Positions 43,947 through 52,379 of a DNA stretch of 64,000 nt are shown here, piece after piece (positions within the stretch are counted from its first letter, which is position 1; the number at the start of each line of letters is the position of its first letter). Origin of the DNA: Bacillota bacterium (GTDB lineage: Bacteria > Bacillota > Clostridia > Lachnospirales > Lachnospiraceae). The stretch is taken from NCBI GenBank assembly GCA_023409535.1, contig JAEYGZ010000012.1, positions 1 to 64,000 of the forward strand, given 5' to 3'. The translations under genes were made by a program, and so were the position numbers. The notes under the pieces were generated by a model. That model was given only the letters and a program-made list of their open reading frames with translations. It was not told the origin of the DNA and searched no databases.

Positions 43947-44822
43947 ATGAGAAAGAACAATTATCAGGGTTATCTTTACATACTTCCTGCCTGTATTATC
44001 ATCGCCGTATTTACCCTGTATCCCCTCATCAAAGCCTTTGCCATGAGCTTCTATACAGATTATGACTTTTTTACAAATACGGTTGAAGCCTACGGACCGG
44101 ATAACTATGCCTACCTGCTGGGCGATAAGGTATTTCGTAAAGCACTGGTCAATACAGTGATCTATGTGCTGTTTGTGGTGCCTTTATCCACTATTCTTTC
44201 CTTACTTTTGGCAGTCGTATTGAATGGAAGGATTAAATTCAAGAAGCTGTTTCAAACCATATTCTTTCTGCCCTATGTGACCTCGGTAATCGCAGTCGGC
44301 ATTGCCTGGAGCTGGATATTCCACAGTAAGTATGGATTAATAAACTACTTCCTCAGCCTGCTTGGAATAAAGGCGGTCCCATGGCTGAATTCACCCTCCA
44401 CTGCCATGGTGGCCCTTATTATCTTTAGTATCTGGAAAGATTTAGCCTTTAATATCATTATCTTCCTGGCCGGACTGCAAAATATTGATCCGCAGTATTA
44501 TCAGGCGGCCAGAGTGGATGCCGCTCCAAGATGGAGGGTATTTACCAGGATAACTGTTCCTATGATATCGCCTATGATTGTATATGCCCTGATTATGGGC
44601 TTTATCAGCTCCTTCAAGGTATACAACGAGGTCTATGCCCTGTTCGGAGGCAACGCAGGTCCTGCAAACAGCGCAATCACCGTAGTTTACTATATCTATG
44701 ATAAATTCTATGGAAACTGGGATTTTGGCGTTGCGTCTGCCGCCGCAGTGGTGCTTTTTCTGATTATTCTGATTCTGACGCTGGTTCAGTTAAAGATTTC
44801 AAAAAGTAAAGTTTATTATTAG
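43947..44822 (+). CDS. CUT1 ABC transporter permease (MalF/UgpA type)
   Basis: 291-residue inner-membrane subunit with about six transmembrane segments, beginning YLYILPACIIIAVFTLYPLI. The EAA loop is YYQAARVDAAPRWRVFTRIT near residues 185-204 and docks the ATPase. The gap to the upstream gene is 12 bases, with AGGAGG. Confidence 0.93.
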   Translation: MRKNNYQGYLYILPACIIIAVFTLYPLIKAFAMSFYTDYDFFTNTVEAYGPDNYAYLLGDKVFRKALVNTVIYVLFVVPLSTILSLLLAVVLNGRIKFKKLFQTIFFLPYVTSVIAVGIAWSWIFHSKYGLINYFLSLLGIKAVPWLNSPSTAMVALIIFSIWKDLAFNIIIFLAGLQNIDPQYYQAARVDAAPRWRVFTRITVPMISPMIVYALIMGFISSFKVYNEVYALFGGNAGPANSAITVVYYIYDKFYGNWDFGVASAAAVVLFLIILILTLVQLKISKSKVYY

Positions 44823-44831
44823 GAGGCAAGC

Positions 44832-45665
44832 ATGAAAGAGCATGATAGTTCCATGTTAAAAAAGATAATTACCTATGGAATTCTAATTCTTGGCGCGGCG
44901 TTCACCATATTGCCCTTTTACTGGATGATATCCTCTTCCTTAAAGGACGCTTCCGAGATTATTATGATGCCGCCGAAGCTGTTTCCTTCGGTCCTTCGGT
45001 TTGATAATTATAGGAAAGCACTTCAAGCAGCACCTTTTGGGGCTTACTTTATCAATACGGTTTTTGTGACGGCGGTCAGTACGCTTCTGACCATAACAAC
45101 TACGATATTGGCAGCTTATGCATTCTCAAGACTGAAATTTCCGGGACGGGATGTTATTTTCGCAATTCTTCTGGCTACCTTGATGATCCCCGGAGAAATG
45201 CTGATCATAACCAACTATGTTACAATATCCCGGTTTGGCTTGATGGACAGCCGGACGGCTTTGATTGTGCCTTGGATCGCCAATGTCTTTTATATATATT
45301 TTATGAAGCAGTTCTTTATGCAGATGCCGGATGCCTTATACTATGCGGCAAAGGTGGACGCCTGCAGTGATTGGCGCTATCTTTGGAAGATCCTTGTACC
45401 GAATAACAGGCATGCGATTGCTACGGTAGGTATCTTAAATGCTATTGGCTGCTGGAATGCATTTTTGTGGCCGTTGATTGTAACAAATTCCGAAACCAAA
45501 AGGGTCCTATCCATCGGACTCGTACGCTTTCAGACAGAAGCAGGTACACAGTATGAGCTGCTTATGGCTGCATCCGCCATACTGGTCCTTCCTATTGTAA
45601 TTCTTTATCTGATCTTGCGAAATTATGTAATCAGCGGTGTAACACGAAGCGGAATTAAGGGATGA
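44832..45665 (+). CDS. CUT1 ABC transporter permease (MalG/UgpE type)
   Basis: 277-residue second permease with about six hydrophobic segments. The EAA loop is YYAAKVDACSDWRYLWKILV near residues 174-193. N-terminal TILPFYWMISSSLKDASEI is typical of the MalG/UgpE subfamily. It starts 9 bases after the first permease; AGGAGGCAAGC precedes the ATG. Confidence 0.93.
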   Translation: MKEHDSSMLKKIITYGILILGAAFTILPFYWMISSSLKDASEIIMMPPKLFPSVLRFDNYRKALQAAPFGAYFINTVFVTAVSTLLTITTTILAAYAFSRLKFPGRDVIFAILLATLMIPGEMLIITNYVTISRFGLMDSRTALIVPWIANVFYIYFMKQFFMQMPDALYYAAKVDACSDWRYLWKILVPNNRHAIATVGILNAIGCWNAFLWPLIVTNSETKRVLSIGLVRFQTEAGTQYELLMAASAILVLPIVILYLILRNYVISGVTRSGIKG

Positions 45666-45698
45666 AAAACAATGAGCACATTGAAGGAGGTTAAAACA

Positions 45699-47018
45699 AT
45701 GAAAATCAAACGTATGTTAGGTTTATTACTCGCATTTTCCATGCTATTCACTATGACTGCCTGCGCTTCCAAGGAAGCAGATACAACATCAAACACCGGG
45801 AGCGAAGAGGTAACCGCTACTGCTGCCCCCCAGCCGACGGCAACACCCGCACCTACCGAGGCTGTCCTTCAGCCGGTAACCATAGAATTCTGGCATGCCA
45901 TGAGCGGCGGAACCCAGGATGCTTTAGTGGCATTAACCGATAAGTTCAATGCGGAAAACGGGAAAGGCATTACGGTTAACTTAGTAAATCAAGGTGCTTA
46001 CGGCGATTTGAGCAAAAAGCTCATGGGCTCCGTAGCGGCAAAGACTCTGCCGGATCTGGCACAGGTATATAACAGTTGGATTGCCAATTATCTGGATGCG
46101 GTGATCCCACTGGATGATTATGTTGCTTCGGATTTTGACAATTATGATGATATCTCGGAAGCTTACAGAAACGAAGGCGGTGAATTCGGAAAGATCTATA
46201 CTTTACCCTTTAATAAGAGTACCCAGCTGTATTTCTATAACAAAACGGTGTTTGACCAATTAGGACTGGAGCCTCCGAAGACCTGGGATGATTTATATCA
46301 TATCGGCGAGGTGGTATATCAGGAAACCGGCAAGCCTTCCATCGGTTATGACGACCTGACGGCAATGTTCTGGCAGCTGGTATTGCAAAACGGCTCCGGC
46401 TTTATTGAGAACGGAAAGGTTGAATTCAATAATCCTCAGGGTGTGGAAGCATTGAATTTCTTTCTTGATATGTATAACAAAGGATATGCAAGAATTGCCG
46501 GCGAGGATAAATATCATTCCGGTCCCTTCGGAAACGGAGATGTTATGGCATATGTGGGCTCCAGCGCAGGCGTTGCATTTATTCAGCCCAATGGATTTGA
46601 ACTCGGCGTGGCACCCCTTCCGGGAAAAACAGTAAAAGCGGTGCCCCAGGCCGGAACCAATCTGGCTATGTTCTCCGCCGATACCGGCAAGCAGCTTGCT
46701 GTCTGGGAATATATGAAATACTTAACAAGTGCCGAGGCCACCACCGAGTGGGCAATTGCTACCGGATATCTTCCGGTTAGAACATCCGCTTTTAACTCCG
46801 ATACCTTCCAGACCTACAGGAACGGCAGTCCGGCAGCACAGGCCTCTTATGCCCAGACAGCGGACATGTATTATGAGCCGGCTTATAAAGGCTCTGATGA
46901 GATACGTACGATCATCGGCACCGAAGTAGAGGCGGCTATCCTAAACGGAGATAAAGCTGAGGATGCTGTAAATACAATTGCTGCTAAGGTTGAAGAAGTA
47001 CTGAATAAGAATAAATAG
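45699..47018 (+). CDS. CUT1 ABC transporter substrate-binding lipoprotein (UgpB-like)
   Basis: 439 residues from ATG 45699, chosen for GAAGGAGG at proper spacing; a frame nine codons longer exists. The signal peptide ends in a lipobox TMTAC near residue 22, followed by a Thr/Pro/Ala linker (about 30-58). VTIEFWHAMSGGTQDALVAL resembles the UgpB opening, hinting at sn-glycerol-3-phosphate or glycerophosphodiester, but sugar binders share it. LPDLAQVYNSW and LPFNKSTQLYFYNK are family motifs. Last gene of the transporter set. Confidence 0.9.
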   Translation: MKIKRMLGLLLAFSMLFTMTACASKEADTTSNTGSEEVTATAAPQPTATPAPTEAVLQPVTIEFWHAMSGGTQDALVALTDKFNAENGKGITVNLVNQGAYGDLSKKLMGSVAAKTLPDLAQVYNSWIANYLDAVIPLDDYVASDFDNYDDISEAYRNEGGEFGKIYTLPFNKSTQLYFYNKTVFDQLGLEPPKTWDDLYHIGEVVYQETGKPSIGYDDLTAMFWQLVLQNGSGFIENGKVEFNNPQGVEALNFFLDMYNKGYARIAGEDKYHSGPFGNGDVMAYVGSSAGVAFIQPNGFELGVAPLPGKTVKAVPQAGTNLAMFSADTGKQLAVWEYMKYLTSAEATTEWAIATGYLPVRTSAFNSDTFQTYRNGSPAAQASYAQTADMYYEPAYKGSDEIRTIIGTEVEAAILNGDKAEDAVNTIAAKVEEVLNKNK

Positions 47019-47071
47019 TTCGTAACTGCTTTACTGCAACGGCTCCTGTGAGCCGATGTAACTACCGGCAG

Positions 47072-47123
47072 CCCCATGCAGGTATGCACGATTTCCGGCG
47101 AAAGCGCTGTATATCCGCATGGG
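47072..47123 (+). repeat. Intergenic inverted repeat between transporter and hydrolase genes
   Basis: CCCCATGC and GCATGGGG arms enclose about 36 bases. The nearby GGCTCCTGTGAGCC can form a second small hairpin. No T tract, so not a classical terminator; it could be a processing or stability element between the binding-protein gene and the beta-CASP gene. Confidence 0.4.
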
Positions 47124-47144
47124 GTAATAAGAAAGAGAGGGATA

Positions 47145-48521
47145 ATGACAAAGCTGCATTTCTATAAGGGACTACGGACAATTGGAGGAACTGTCGTAGA
47201 GGTTGAGACAGAGAGCGCCAGATGCCTTTTTGATTTTGGAATTATCTATCAGAACGAGCTGGATCACCAGGTAAACGTTAGAACCGCTTCTTTGGTAAGG
47301 GATTATCTGAAGCTTGGCATCCTGCCTGAAATTCCGGGAATATATGAGGAAATGGACATCAAAGAGCTGCCGCTGAAGGCTTGGTCGGAGGACGGGAAAA
47401 AGGTGTTTTTCCTTATCTCTCATATGCATATCGATCATATGGAAGCTTTGGGCCTGCTGTCACAGGATATACCGGTGTATATGTCGGAGGATAGTCTGAA
47501 GCTGTATGAAGGAATTTGTGAGACCTCGGAATATTTCTATAGGGTAAAGCAAAATTGTATGGGAATCCGGAAGGATATCGACTATCAAGTGGGTGAGATT
47601 ACCTTCCGGGCCATTGCGGTAGACCATGATATTCCGGGCGCCTGCGGCTATCGGATTACGACTGGGGACGGTACCATCAGCTATACCGGTGATTACAGGC
47701 TCCACGGCTTACATCCGGAAGATACCCTGGCATTTGCAAAAAAGGTACGGGGTACGGATCTGCTGATTACAGAAGGTGTGACAGCAAGCTTTATGGAAGG
47801 TGATCTAAATGATGTTGCTTCTTCCAAGACTGTGGATGGTATTTACATTACAGAAGAACAAATGATTAGAACTCTATATAATGAGATAAGTAACACCAAC
47901 GGTGCAGTTTTTATAAATCTTTATAACCGGGATATTGATAGAATGTATGAACTATGGAAGGTTCTTAAAAAAACGGATAAAAAAATGGTGTTTGAACCTG
48001 CTTCCGCCTATTTTTTAAATAAATTTTATAACAAAAAAAATTTGTTTATTTATGAACCGCTGGCAAGAGCAAAAAGCTTTGAACAACTTCATTTCACCTG
48101 TAATTATCAGCTGATCGGCAGAGAAGAAATCACAGCCAATCCGGGAGGGTATGTATTGCAGCTATCCTATAAAAACCTCCTGGAATTATTGGATCTGCCT
48201 TTGGCCGGCAGCCTCTTTCTTCATGCTAACGGCGCTCCTTTGGGGGACTATGATCCGGCTTATGTGAAAATGCTGGCGTTTCTTAACAAACAAAACATCC
48301 GATTTGAATCTATGTGTCTCGGAGGACATGCATATCCCGAGCATCTGAAATATATCCTGGAGACAGTTGGTGCCGCATACCTGATCCCGCTGCATAGTCT
48401 GAATCCGGAAAAAGTTCATGTCAGGACCTCCCAACAGATCCTGCCGCGAACAGGCAGTAACTATGTACTGGAAAATCATCAATTACGAGAAGTGCCCTTT
48501 GAAAATGTTCATCGCCAATGA
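47145..48521 (+). CDS. Metallo-beta-lactamase fold hydrolase, RNase J-like (beta-CASP)
   Basis: 458 residues from ATG 47145, with GAGAGGGATA upstream; the frame opens 23 codons earlier without support. The zinc motif LISHMHIDHMEALG (HxHxDH) is near residues 109-117 and YTGDYRLHG supplies a further ligand. A C-terminal GGHAYPEHLKYIL and YLIPLHSLNPEKV pair corresponds to motifs B and C of beta-CASP nucleases such as RNase J. It is shorter than RNase J and lacks its C-terminal domain. Whether it cleaves RNA or a small molecule is unknown. Being after the transporter genes, it may share their transcript. Confidence 0.75.
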   Translation: MTKLHFYKGLRTIGGTVVEVETESARCLFDFGIIYQNELDHQVNVRTASLVRDYLKLGILPEIPGIYEEMDIKELPLKAWSEDGKKVFFLISHMHIDHMEALGLLSQDIPVYMSEDSLKLYEGICETSEYFYRVKQNCMGIRKDIDYQVGEITFRAIAVDHDIPGACGYRITTGDGTISYTGDYRLHGLHPEDTLAFAKKVRGTDLLITEGVTASFMEGDLNDVASSKTVDGIYITEEQMIRTLYNEISNTNGAVFINLYNRDIDRMYELWKVLKKTDKKMVFEPASAYFLNKFYNKKNLFIYEPLARAKSFEQLHFTCNYQLIGREEITANPGGYVLQLSYKNLLELLDLPLAGSLFLHANGAPLGDYDPAYVKMLAFLNKQNIRFESMCLGGHAYPEHLKYILETVGAAYLIPLHSLNPEKVHVRTSQQILPRTGSNYVLENHQLREVPFENVHRQ

Positions 48522-48661
48522 CAGGTTCTCCCATATTGCGATTGAATAATCTTTCCTTCTATAGTAATATATAGCTGATATGTATATAACCACCAGAGAT
48601 TTGTATTGTTATGGTTACTTAACATATGAAGCTATGCCTATTAAAGGGGGATTGATTATAT

Positions 48662-49642
48662 ATGAAGGATATGGCACAGACCGAAAGACAGATTTTCATC
48701 CTGTTACTTCTTTCAGAGAATAAACGGGGATACACCGTCAGTGACATTCATGCTTCTCTGGAAAAATGGGATGTTATTGTAGACAAGAAGACCATAGGCC
48801 GGGATATAGACAGTCTCTCGGGTATCTGCTTTATCACGGAGGAGGAGCGAAACGGCAGGACCTATTATACCGCTGATAAATTCCGTCTCAGAGATATCAC
48901 CTTTACTTCACCGGAGCTTATCTCCCTGGCCTTTCTGCTGGAGCTATTAAAACCATATCAGTATATGGCCATGGGGAAAACCGCACAGGAATTAATCCAT
49001 AGGCTTCTTGACAATACCACCAATTTAAACCGGGAATTTATAAGACATTTTAACGGTTTGGTAACGATTAATACCAATGATTATATCAATGACGAAATTA
49101 ATCCGGAGATTGAGGAGCGTCTGCAGACAGCAATCCGCAACAAAACAAAGATACAAATCGTATATCACAGCTTCGGAGCGGATGTGGACACAACAAGAAT
49201 TATCCGCCCCTATGAACTGCTGATTAATGACGGCGCCTTATGTATTGTGGGATATTGCGAGCTTCGCAAAGATCTCAGGGATTTTCGCGTTTCCCGTATC
49301 AAAACCATCCTGCTGCTGGAGGAAGCCTTTGAGATTCCTGAGGAATATATGCTGAAAAAAGCCCGCAGTAAGTTCATTCACCTCTCCGGTAACGCTGTGG
49401 AACAAATTGAACTTTCCTTTGACGGTCCCACCGCAAAATATATTAGGGAATACGAAGCAGATCTGGCGGATGAAATCATAAAGACCGAAGCCGGTATCCG
49501 CTTCCTGCGGGATACAGCAATTACCGATGAGCTGGTACGCTGGATTATGCAATTCGGCTCCGGTGTGAAAGTTATTAACCCTCCTCATTTAAAGGAGCGG
49601 ATTCAGCATGAGTTGGAACAAAGTTTAACCCAGTACTCATAA
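48662..49642 (+). CDS. WYL-domain transcriptional regulator
   Basis: 326 residues: an N-terminal helix-turn-helix of the HTH_11 type (TERQIFILLLLSENKRGYTV, about 6-65) and a WYL ligand-sensing domain (about 140-210, IQIVYHSFGADVDTTRIIRP, LCIVGYCELRKDLRDFRVSR), then a WCX-like C-terminal region. WYL proteins often sense nucleotides or nucleic acid, but the ligand is unknown here. It is transcribed in the same direction as the CUT1 operon and beta-CASP gene. Its terminator is at 49667-49704. Start ATG follows AAAGGGGG. Confidence 0.88.
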   Translation: MKDMAQTERQIFILLLLSENKRGYTVSDIHASLEKWDVIVDKKTIGRDIDSLSGICFITEEERNGRTYYTADKFRLRDITFTSPELISLAFLLELLKPYQYMAMGKTAQELIHRLLDNTTNLNREFIRHFNGLVTINTNDYINDEINPEIEERLQTAIRNKTKIQIVYHSFGADVDTTRIIRPYELLINDGALCIVGYCELRKDLRDFRVSRIKTILLLEEAFEIPEEYMLKKARSKFIHLSGNAVEQIELSFDGPTAKYIREYEADLADEIIKTEAGIRFLRDTAITDELVRWIMQFGSGVKVINPPHLKERIQHELEQSLTQYS

Positions 49643-49666
49643 ATTCTGTATATCGGATTAGTTTCG

Positions 49667-49704
49667 AAAGAGCTGCAGTTAAAATCTGCCGCAGCTCTTT
49701 TTCT
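49667..49704 (+). terminator. Terminator of the WYL gene
   Basis: AAAGAGCTGC/GCAGCTCTTT stem with a 14-base loop followed by TTTTTC, 25 bases after the stop. It is almost symmetrical and may also serve the minus-strand gene that ends at 49707. Confidence 0.85.
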
Positions 49705-49706
49705 GT

Positions 49707-49865
49707 CTATTCCTCACTGATTTCGTCATTATCATAGTGATTCGTGGTGTTACCGCTGTTATTGCCGATTTCAATTCCTTTTTTGATTGGTGCGATTAAA
49801 AATCCAATAATTACACCAAAAAGAAAACCGCAAAGTGTAGACAGAATAGCTTCTGATCTTTTCAT
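49707..49865 (-). CDS. Small single-span membrane protein, 52 residues
   Basis: Complete small ORF: ATG at 49863-49865, stop TAG at 49707-49709. GGAGGTGCTTATAGA lies just upstream of the start. A hydrophobic segment (LCGFLFGVIIGFLIAP, about 11-26) follows a short basic head (MKRSEAI). The tail is polar, rich in Asn and acidic residues, ending DNDEISEE. The GxxxG-like glycine spacing with a following PIKKG recalls YtxH-type small membrane proteins. Function unknown. Located between the WYL regulator and the M56/BlaI pair. Confidence 0.75.
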   Translation of the reverse strand: MKRSEAILSTLCGFLFGVIIGFLIAPIKKGIEIGNNSGNTTNHYDNDEISEE

Positions 49866-50035
49866 TCTATAAGCACCTCCATAAGTCTATACAGTACAAT
49901 ATATACTTATTATCGTTGAAATAGCATGATAAGTAAATATTCCGGTCTTAAACCTGTACTATTTTCCTATGCGGGTAACAGAGAGCTTACCAATTCTCCA
50001 TCTGCATGTACCTCAAAGTCAGGTGTCGATATTTC

Positions 50036-51706
50036 TCAATCGATTATTTCAACTAACTTTTCTATTTCACCATTAGATTTTCTGATTACTTCAAGGGATA
50101 CTCCATTTTTTGTAGCATTATCACTATTATCTACAAAAGTTGCATTGTCTTCGTCGTTAAGATAATGAATTGGTTTGTTATCGAATATCCATTGTTTATT
50201 AGCCTTATCATAAGAAACACCATAGTTCAAGTAAGCATTTAATGAAGCATCGACATAGTTTGGATCGCCCTCAGAAAAAGCAGTCGCCGAACCGTTTACA
50301 AAATCATCAGTTCCACTATTCTCTATGGCACTGGTTGCACCACTTGTTTTGTTTACAGAACCATTTTCCTGTGCAGTTCCCTGTACATTCCGCGCGTTTT
50401 TCATGGATTCCGTATGCTTATCATATTCTTCTTGACTAACAGATGAAATTCCAGTTAGCTCATAATCGGCATTTCGGACAGCTTTTAAATCCACGGCACC
50501 ATTTGTTCGGGTAAATGAATTGTATGTGCCGTCCGCATCCAATTTATCTGAAAAATACCGCACCAGTTTACCGTCATAGTAGAAACTGTCAGTTTTTTTC
50601 TCATAAGTCAATCCGTATTTTTCATAAACAGCATATGTCTTAGCGGTAGCCTCTTTTGTTTGCTGGTTAAGTTTTTCTTGCTCCTGTGCCGATATAGGCG
50701 TATTAGTGGAGTAAGCTCCGGATGCTGCATTGGCATTTACTGCAAATGCAGCACCTGTGCCTAATGTTCCCACTAAAGCTAAGCAGAGAATAAGAGCGCC
50801 TGCTCTTTTCTTACTTACGTCCATAATGGAAAATATTCTTTTCTTCATACCTTTCTTGCCTCCATAAAAATTTGTTGAGAATGCCGTTTGCTTTCTTGAT
50901 TGCTTTTTGATAACACCAATGATGGTTTCACTGTATTGTTGTCTTGTGCCAATACCGGTATTGCTTACTACCTCCGCATCACATGATATTTCGCATTGTG
51001 ACGCAATGGCCTTTGTCATCATATACATTACAGGGTTAAACCAGTGGACGGCGGTTGCAAAAAGCACCAGACTTTTATACCACAAATCCTTACGCTTGAA
51101 GTGTACCAATTCGTGTTTGAGGATATATGGCAGTTCATCCTCCGAAAAGTCAGACCACGGCAACAAGATTATAGGTCTTACAAAACCGATCATCATTGGG
51201 CTTGAGATACAGGAACATATTTGCAATTTAACTGGCATGGTTATTCCTATATCTGCTTTAATCTTTTGTAAGGTACCACTCATTTGCTTATCGGGTTGTT
51301 CGCTCCATCGGTTTACCATTCTAAGAAATCGAAAATGCTTTAGCCCATGATAAATCATAAAAGCCAAAAAGCCGACCACCCATAGACATATGCCGATTTG
51401 ATACCATGAGATTGTCGATAGCTCTTGTGACGGTTTGTCAGTTGTAATTGTTGGGCCAACGATATTCCCCGCATTTCCCGGTATGATTTGCTGTATATAG
51501 GCGGGTGCGTCGTTCATCTGAATAAAGGCTCTGTCGGGATGAACCCGAAATGGAATGATTAAACCTATCACGAGCACTAACCAGATGTAATACAACCATT
51601 TTGCAGAGTATCTTTTTGATAGCCACGGAGTAGCGGCAATGAAACCCAATACGAGCACTGACATAGTAATAGAACATTCTATCAATGCAGTCATAAATTC
51701 CCGCAT
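50036..51706 (-). CDS. BlaR1/MecR1-type M56 peptidase with duplicated C-terminal repeat
   Basis: 556-residue membrane sensor-protease. The N-terminal half has about four transmembrane segments, and the zinc-metalloprotease motif HELVHFKRKD is near residues 190-199. A fifth hydrophobic segment (ALILCLALVGTLGTGAAFAV, about 305-325) leads to the extracellular part. There is no penicillin-binding domain. Instead two similar units occur: YGLTYEKKTDSFYYDGKLVR (about 358-425) and YGVSYDKANKQWIFDNKPIH (about 492-556), joined by a Ser/Thr/Asn-rich stretch. It lies 1 base downstream of the BlaI-type repressor gene, so on a signal it would probably cause repressor inactivation. The signal is unknown. 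Confidence 0.88.
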   Translation of the reverse strand: MREFMTALIECSITMSVLVLGFIAATPWLSKRYSAKWLYYIWLVLVIGLIIPFRVHPDRAFIQMNDAPAYIQQIIPGNAGNIVGPTITTDKPSQELSTISWYQIGICLWVVGFLAFMIYHGLKHFRFLRMVNRWSEQPDKQMSGTLQKIKADIGITMPVKLQICSCISSPMMIGFVRPIILLPWSDFSEDELPYILKHELVHFKRKDLWYKSLVLFATAVHWFNPVMYMMTKAIASQCEISCDAEVVSNTGIGTRQQYSETIIGVIKKQSRKQTAFSTNFYGGKKGMKKRIFSIMDVSKKRAGALILCLALVGTLGTGAAFAVNANAASGAYSTNTPISAQEQEKLNQQTKEATAKTYAVYEKYGLTYEKKTDSFYYDGKLVRYFSDKLDADGTYNSFTRTNGAVDLKAVRNADYELTGISSVSQEEYDKHTESMKNARNVQGTAQENGSVNKTSGATSAIENSGTDDFVNGSATAFSEGDPNYVDASLNAYLNYGVSYDKANKQWIFDNKPIHYLNDEDNATFVDNSDNATKNGVSLEVIRKSNGEIEKLVEIID

Positions 51707-51707
51707 A

Positions 51708-52085
51708 TCAAGTCCTCCGTTCTTTCACCCATTTCATCAGTTCTTCAATGTCGCCGTCGTTAAGCTGTTTCCCATCATAAAGGGTATTGACAAAACTAAG
51801 AAATGAGTTTTCGTGATAAAGTTTCATAAAGTTGCCTGTTTCAAACTTCAAATAGTCCTCTTTTTCTACCACCGGGAAGTAGGTGCGTTCCTTCCCGTTC
51901 TTCTCCGTCCGCAAAAAGCCTTTTTCTACCAGCCGGAGCATCAGGGAAATTACAGTTGGTGCTTTCCATTCACGTTCATTGCCTAACGCTTCCATAATCA
52001 TGTTAGTTGTTATGGGCGGCTTGTTCGCCCACACTACTTTCATAATTTCAAATTCCGTGTCAGGAAGTTTTTTAAAATTGCTCAT
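51708..52085 (-). CDS. BlaI/MecI-family transcriptional repressor
   Basis: 125-residue winged-helix repressor: KLPDTEFEIMKVVWANKPPI at the start, recognition region APTVISLMLRLVEKGFLRTE near residues 36-55 and a C-terminal dimerisation helix pair. The residues around the protease-cleavage site of BlaI (NFMKLYHENSFLSF) are present but not identical. It is first gene of the two-gene sensor-repressor operon, with three TACA-TGTC-type sites (52103-52184) upstream suggesting autoregulation. Start ATG 52085 after AAGGAGATGATAT. Confidence 0.92.
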   Translation of the reverse strand: MSNFKKLPDTEFEIMKVVWANKPPITTNMIMEALGNEREWKAPTVISLMLRLVEKGFLRTEKNGKERTYFPVVEKEDYLKFETGNFMKLYHENSFLSFVNTLYDGKQLNDGDIEELMKWVKERRT

Positions 52086-52102
52086 TCATATCATCTCCTT
52101 TT

Positions 52103-52116
52103 TAGACAATTGCCTA
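52103..52116. promoter_or_regulatory. BlaI-type operator 1
   Basis: TAGACAATTGCCTA, near-palindrome of TAGACAATTGTCTA, 18 bases before the repressor start. A related half-matching TACACTTGCCTAA follows at 52128-52140. Confidence 0.55.
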
Positions 52117-52172
52117 TATCGGTATTTTACACTTGCCTAAAACGAATGTCAATAGTGTTCAGAAATATTTTT

Positions 52173-52184
52173 TACAATTGTCTA
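52173..52184. promoter_or_regulatory. BlaI-type operator 2
   Basis: TACAATTGTCTA, the best palindrome of the set, about 70 bases from operator 1. The pair flanks the probable promoter of the repressor-sensor operon. Confidence 0.55.
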
Positions 52185-52329
52185 AAATATATTCCAAAAG
52201 GGGTTGAAACTCAAATTTTGTTCTGATCTCTATTTTGCAATGGTTACCCTATTGATATGTATATTTCCGGCTTGCTGATATTCTGTATGAACTGCCTCAC
52301 AAATTTTTGTTTCCTTCTCTCTTTTTCTG

Positions 52330-52338
52330 TGTTATAAT
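52330..52338 (+). promoter_or_regulatory. Extended -10 promoter before the sigma factor gene
   Basis: TGTTATAAT (52330-52338) is an extended -10; no good -35 is visible at 17 bases. It is about 40 bases before the sigma gene start. Confidence 0.45.
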
Positions 52339-52379
52339 GTTGGTTATGCAATTTTTTAATCCAGATGGAGGAAACAAAC

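Noticed and set aside
42888..47018. Firm assignment of the CUT1 transporter to glycerol-3-phosphate
   Set aside because: The WHAMSG opening is UgpB-like, but no glpQ, ugpQ or glycerol genes are adjacent, and sugar-binding proteins share the motif.
49926..50165. Plus-strand ORF at the end of the M56 gene
   Set aside because: It overlaps the end of the M56 coding region antisense, lacks a ribosome binding site, and has no recognisable motif.
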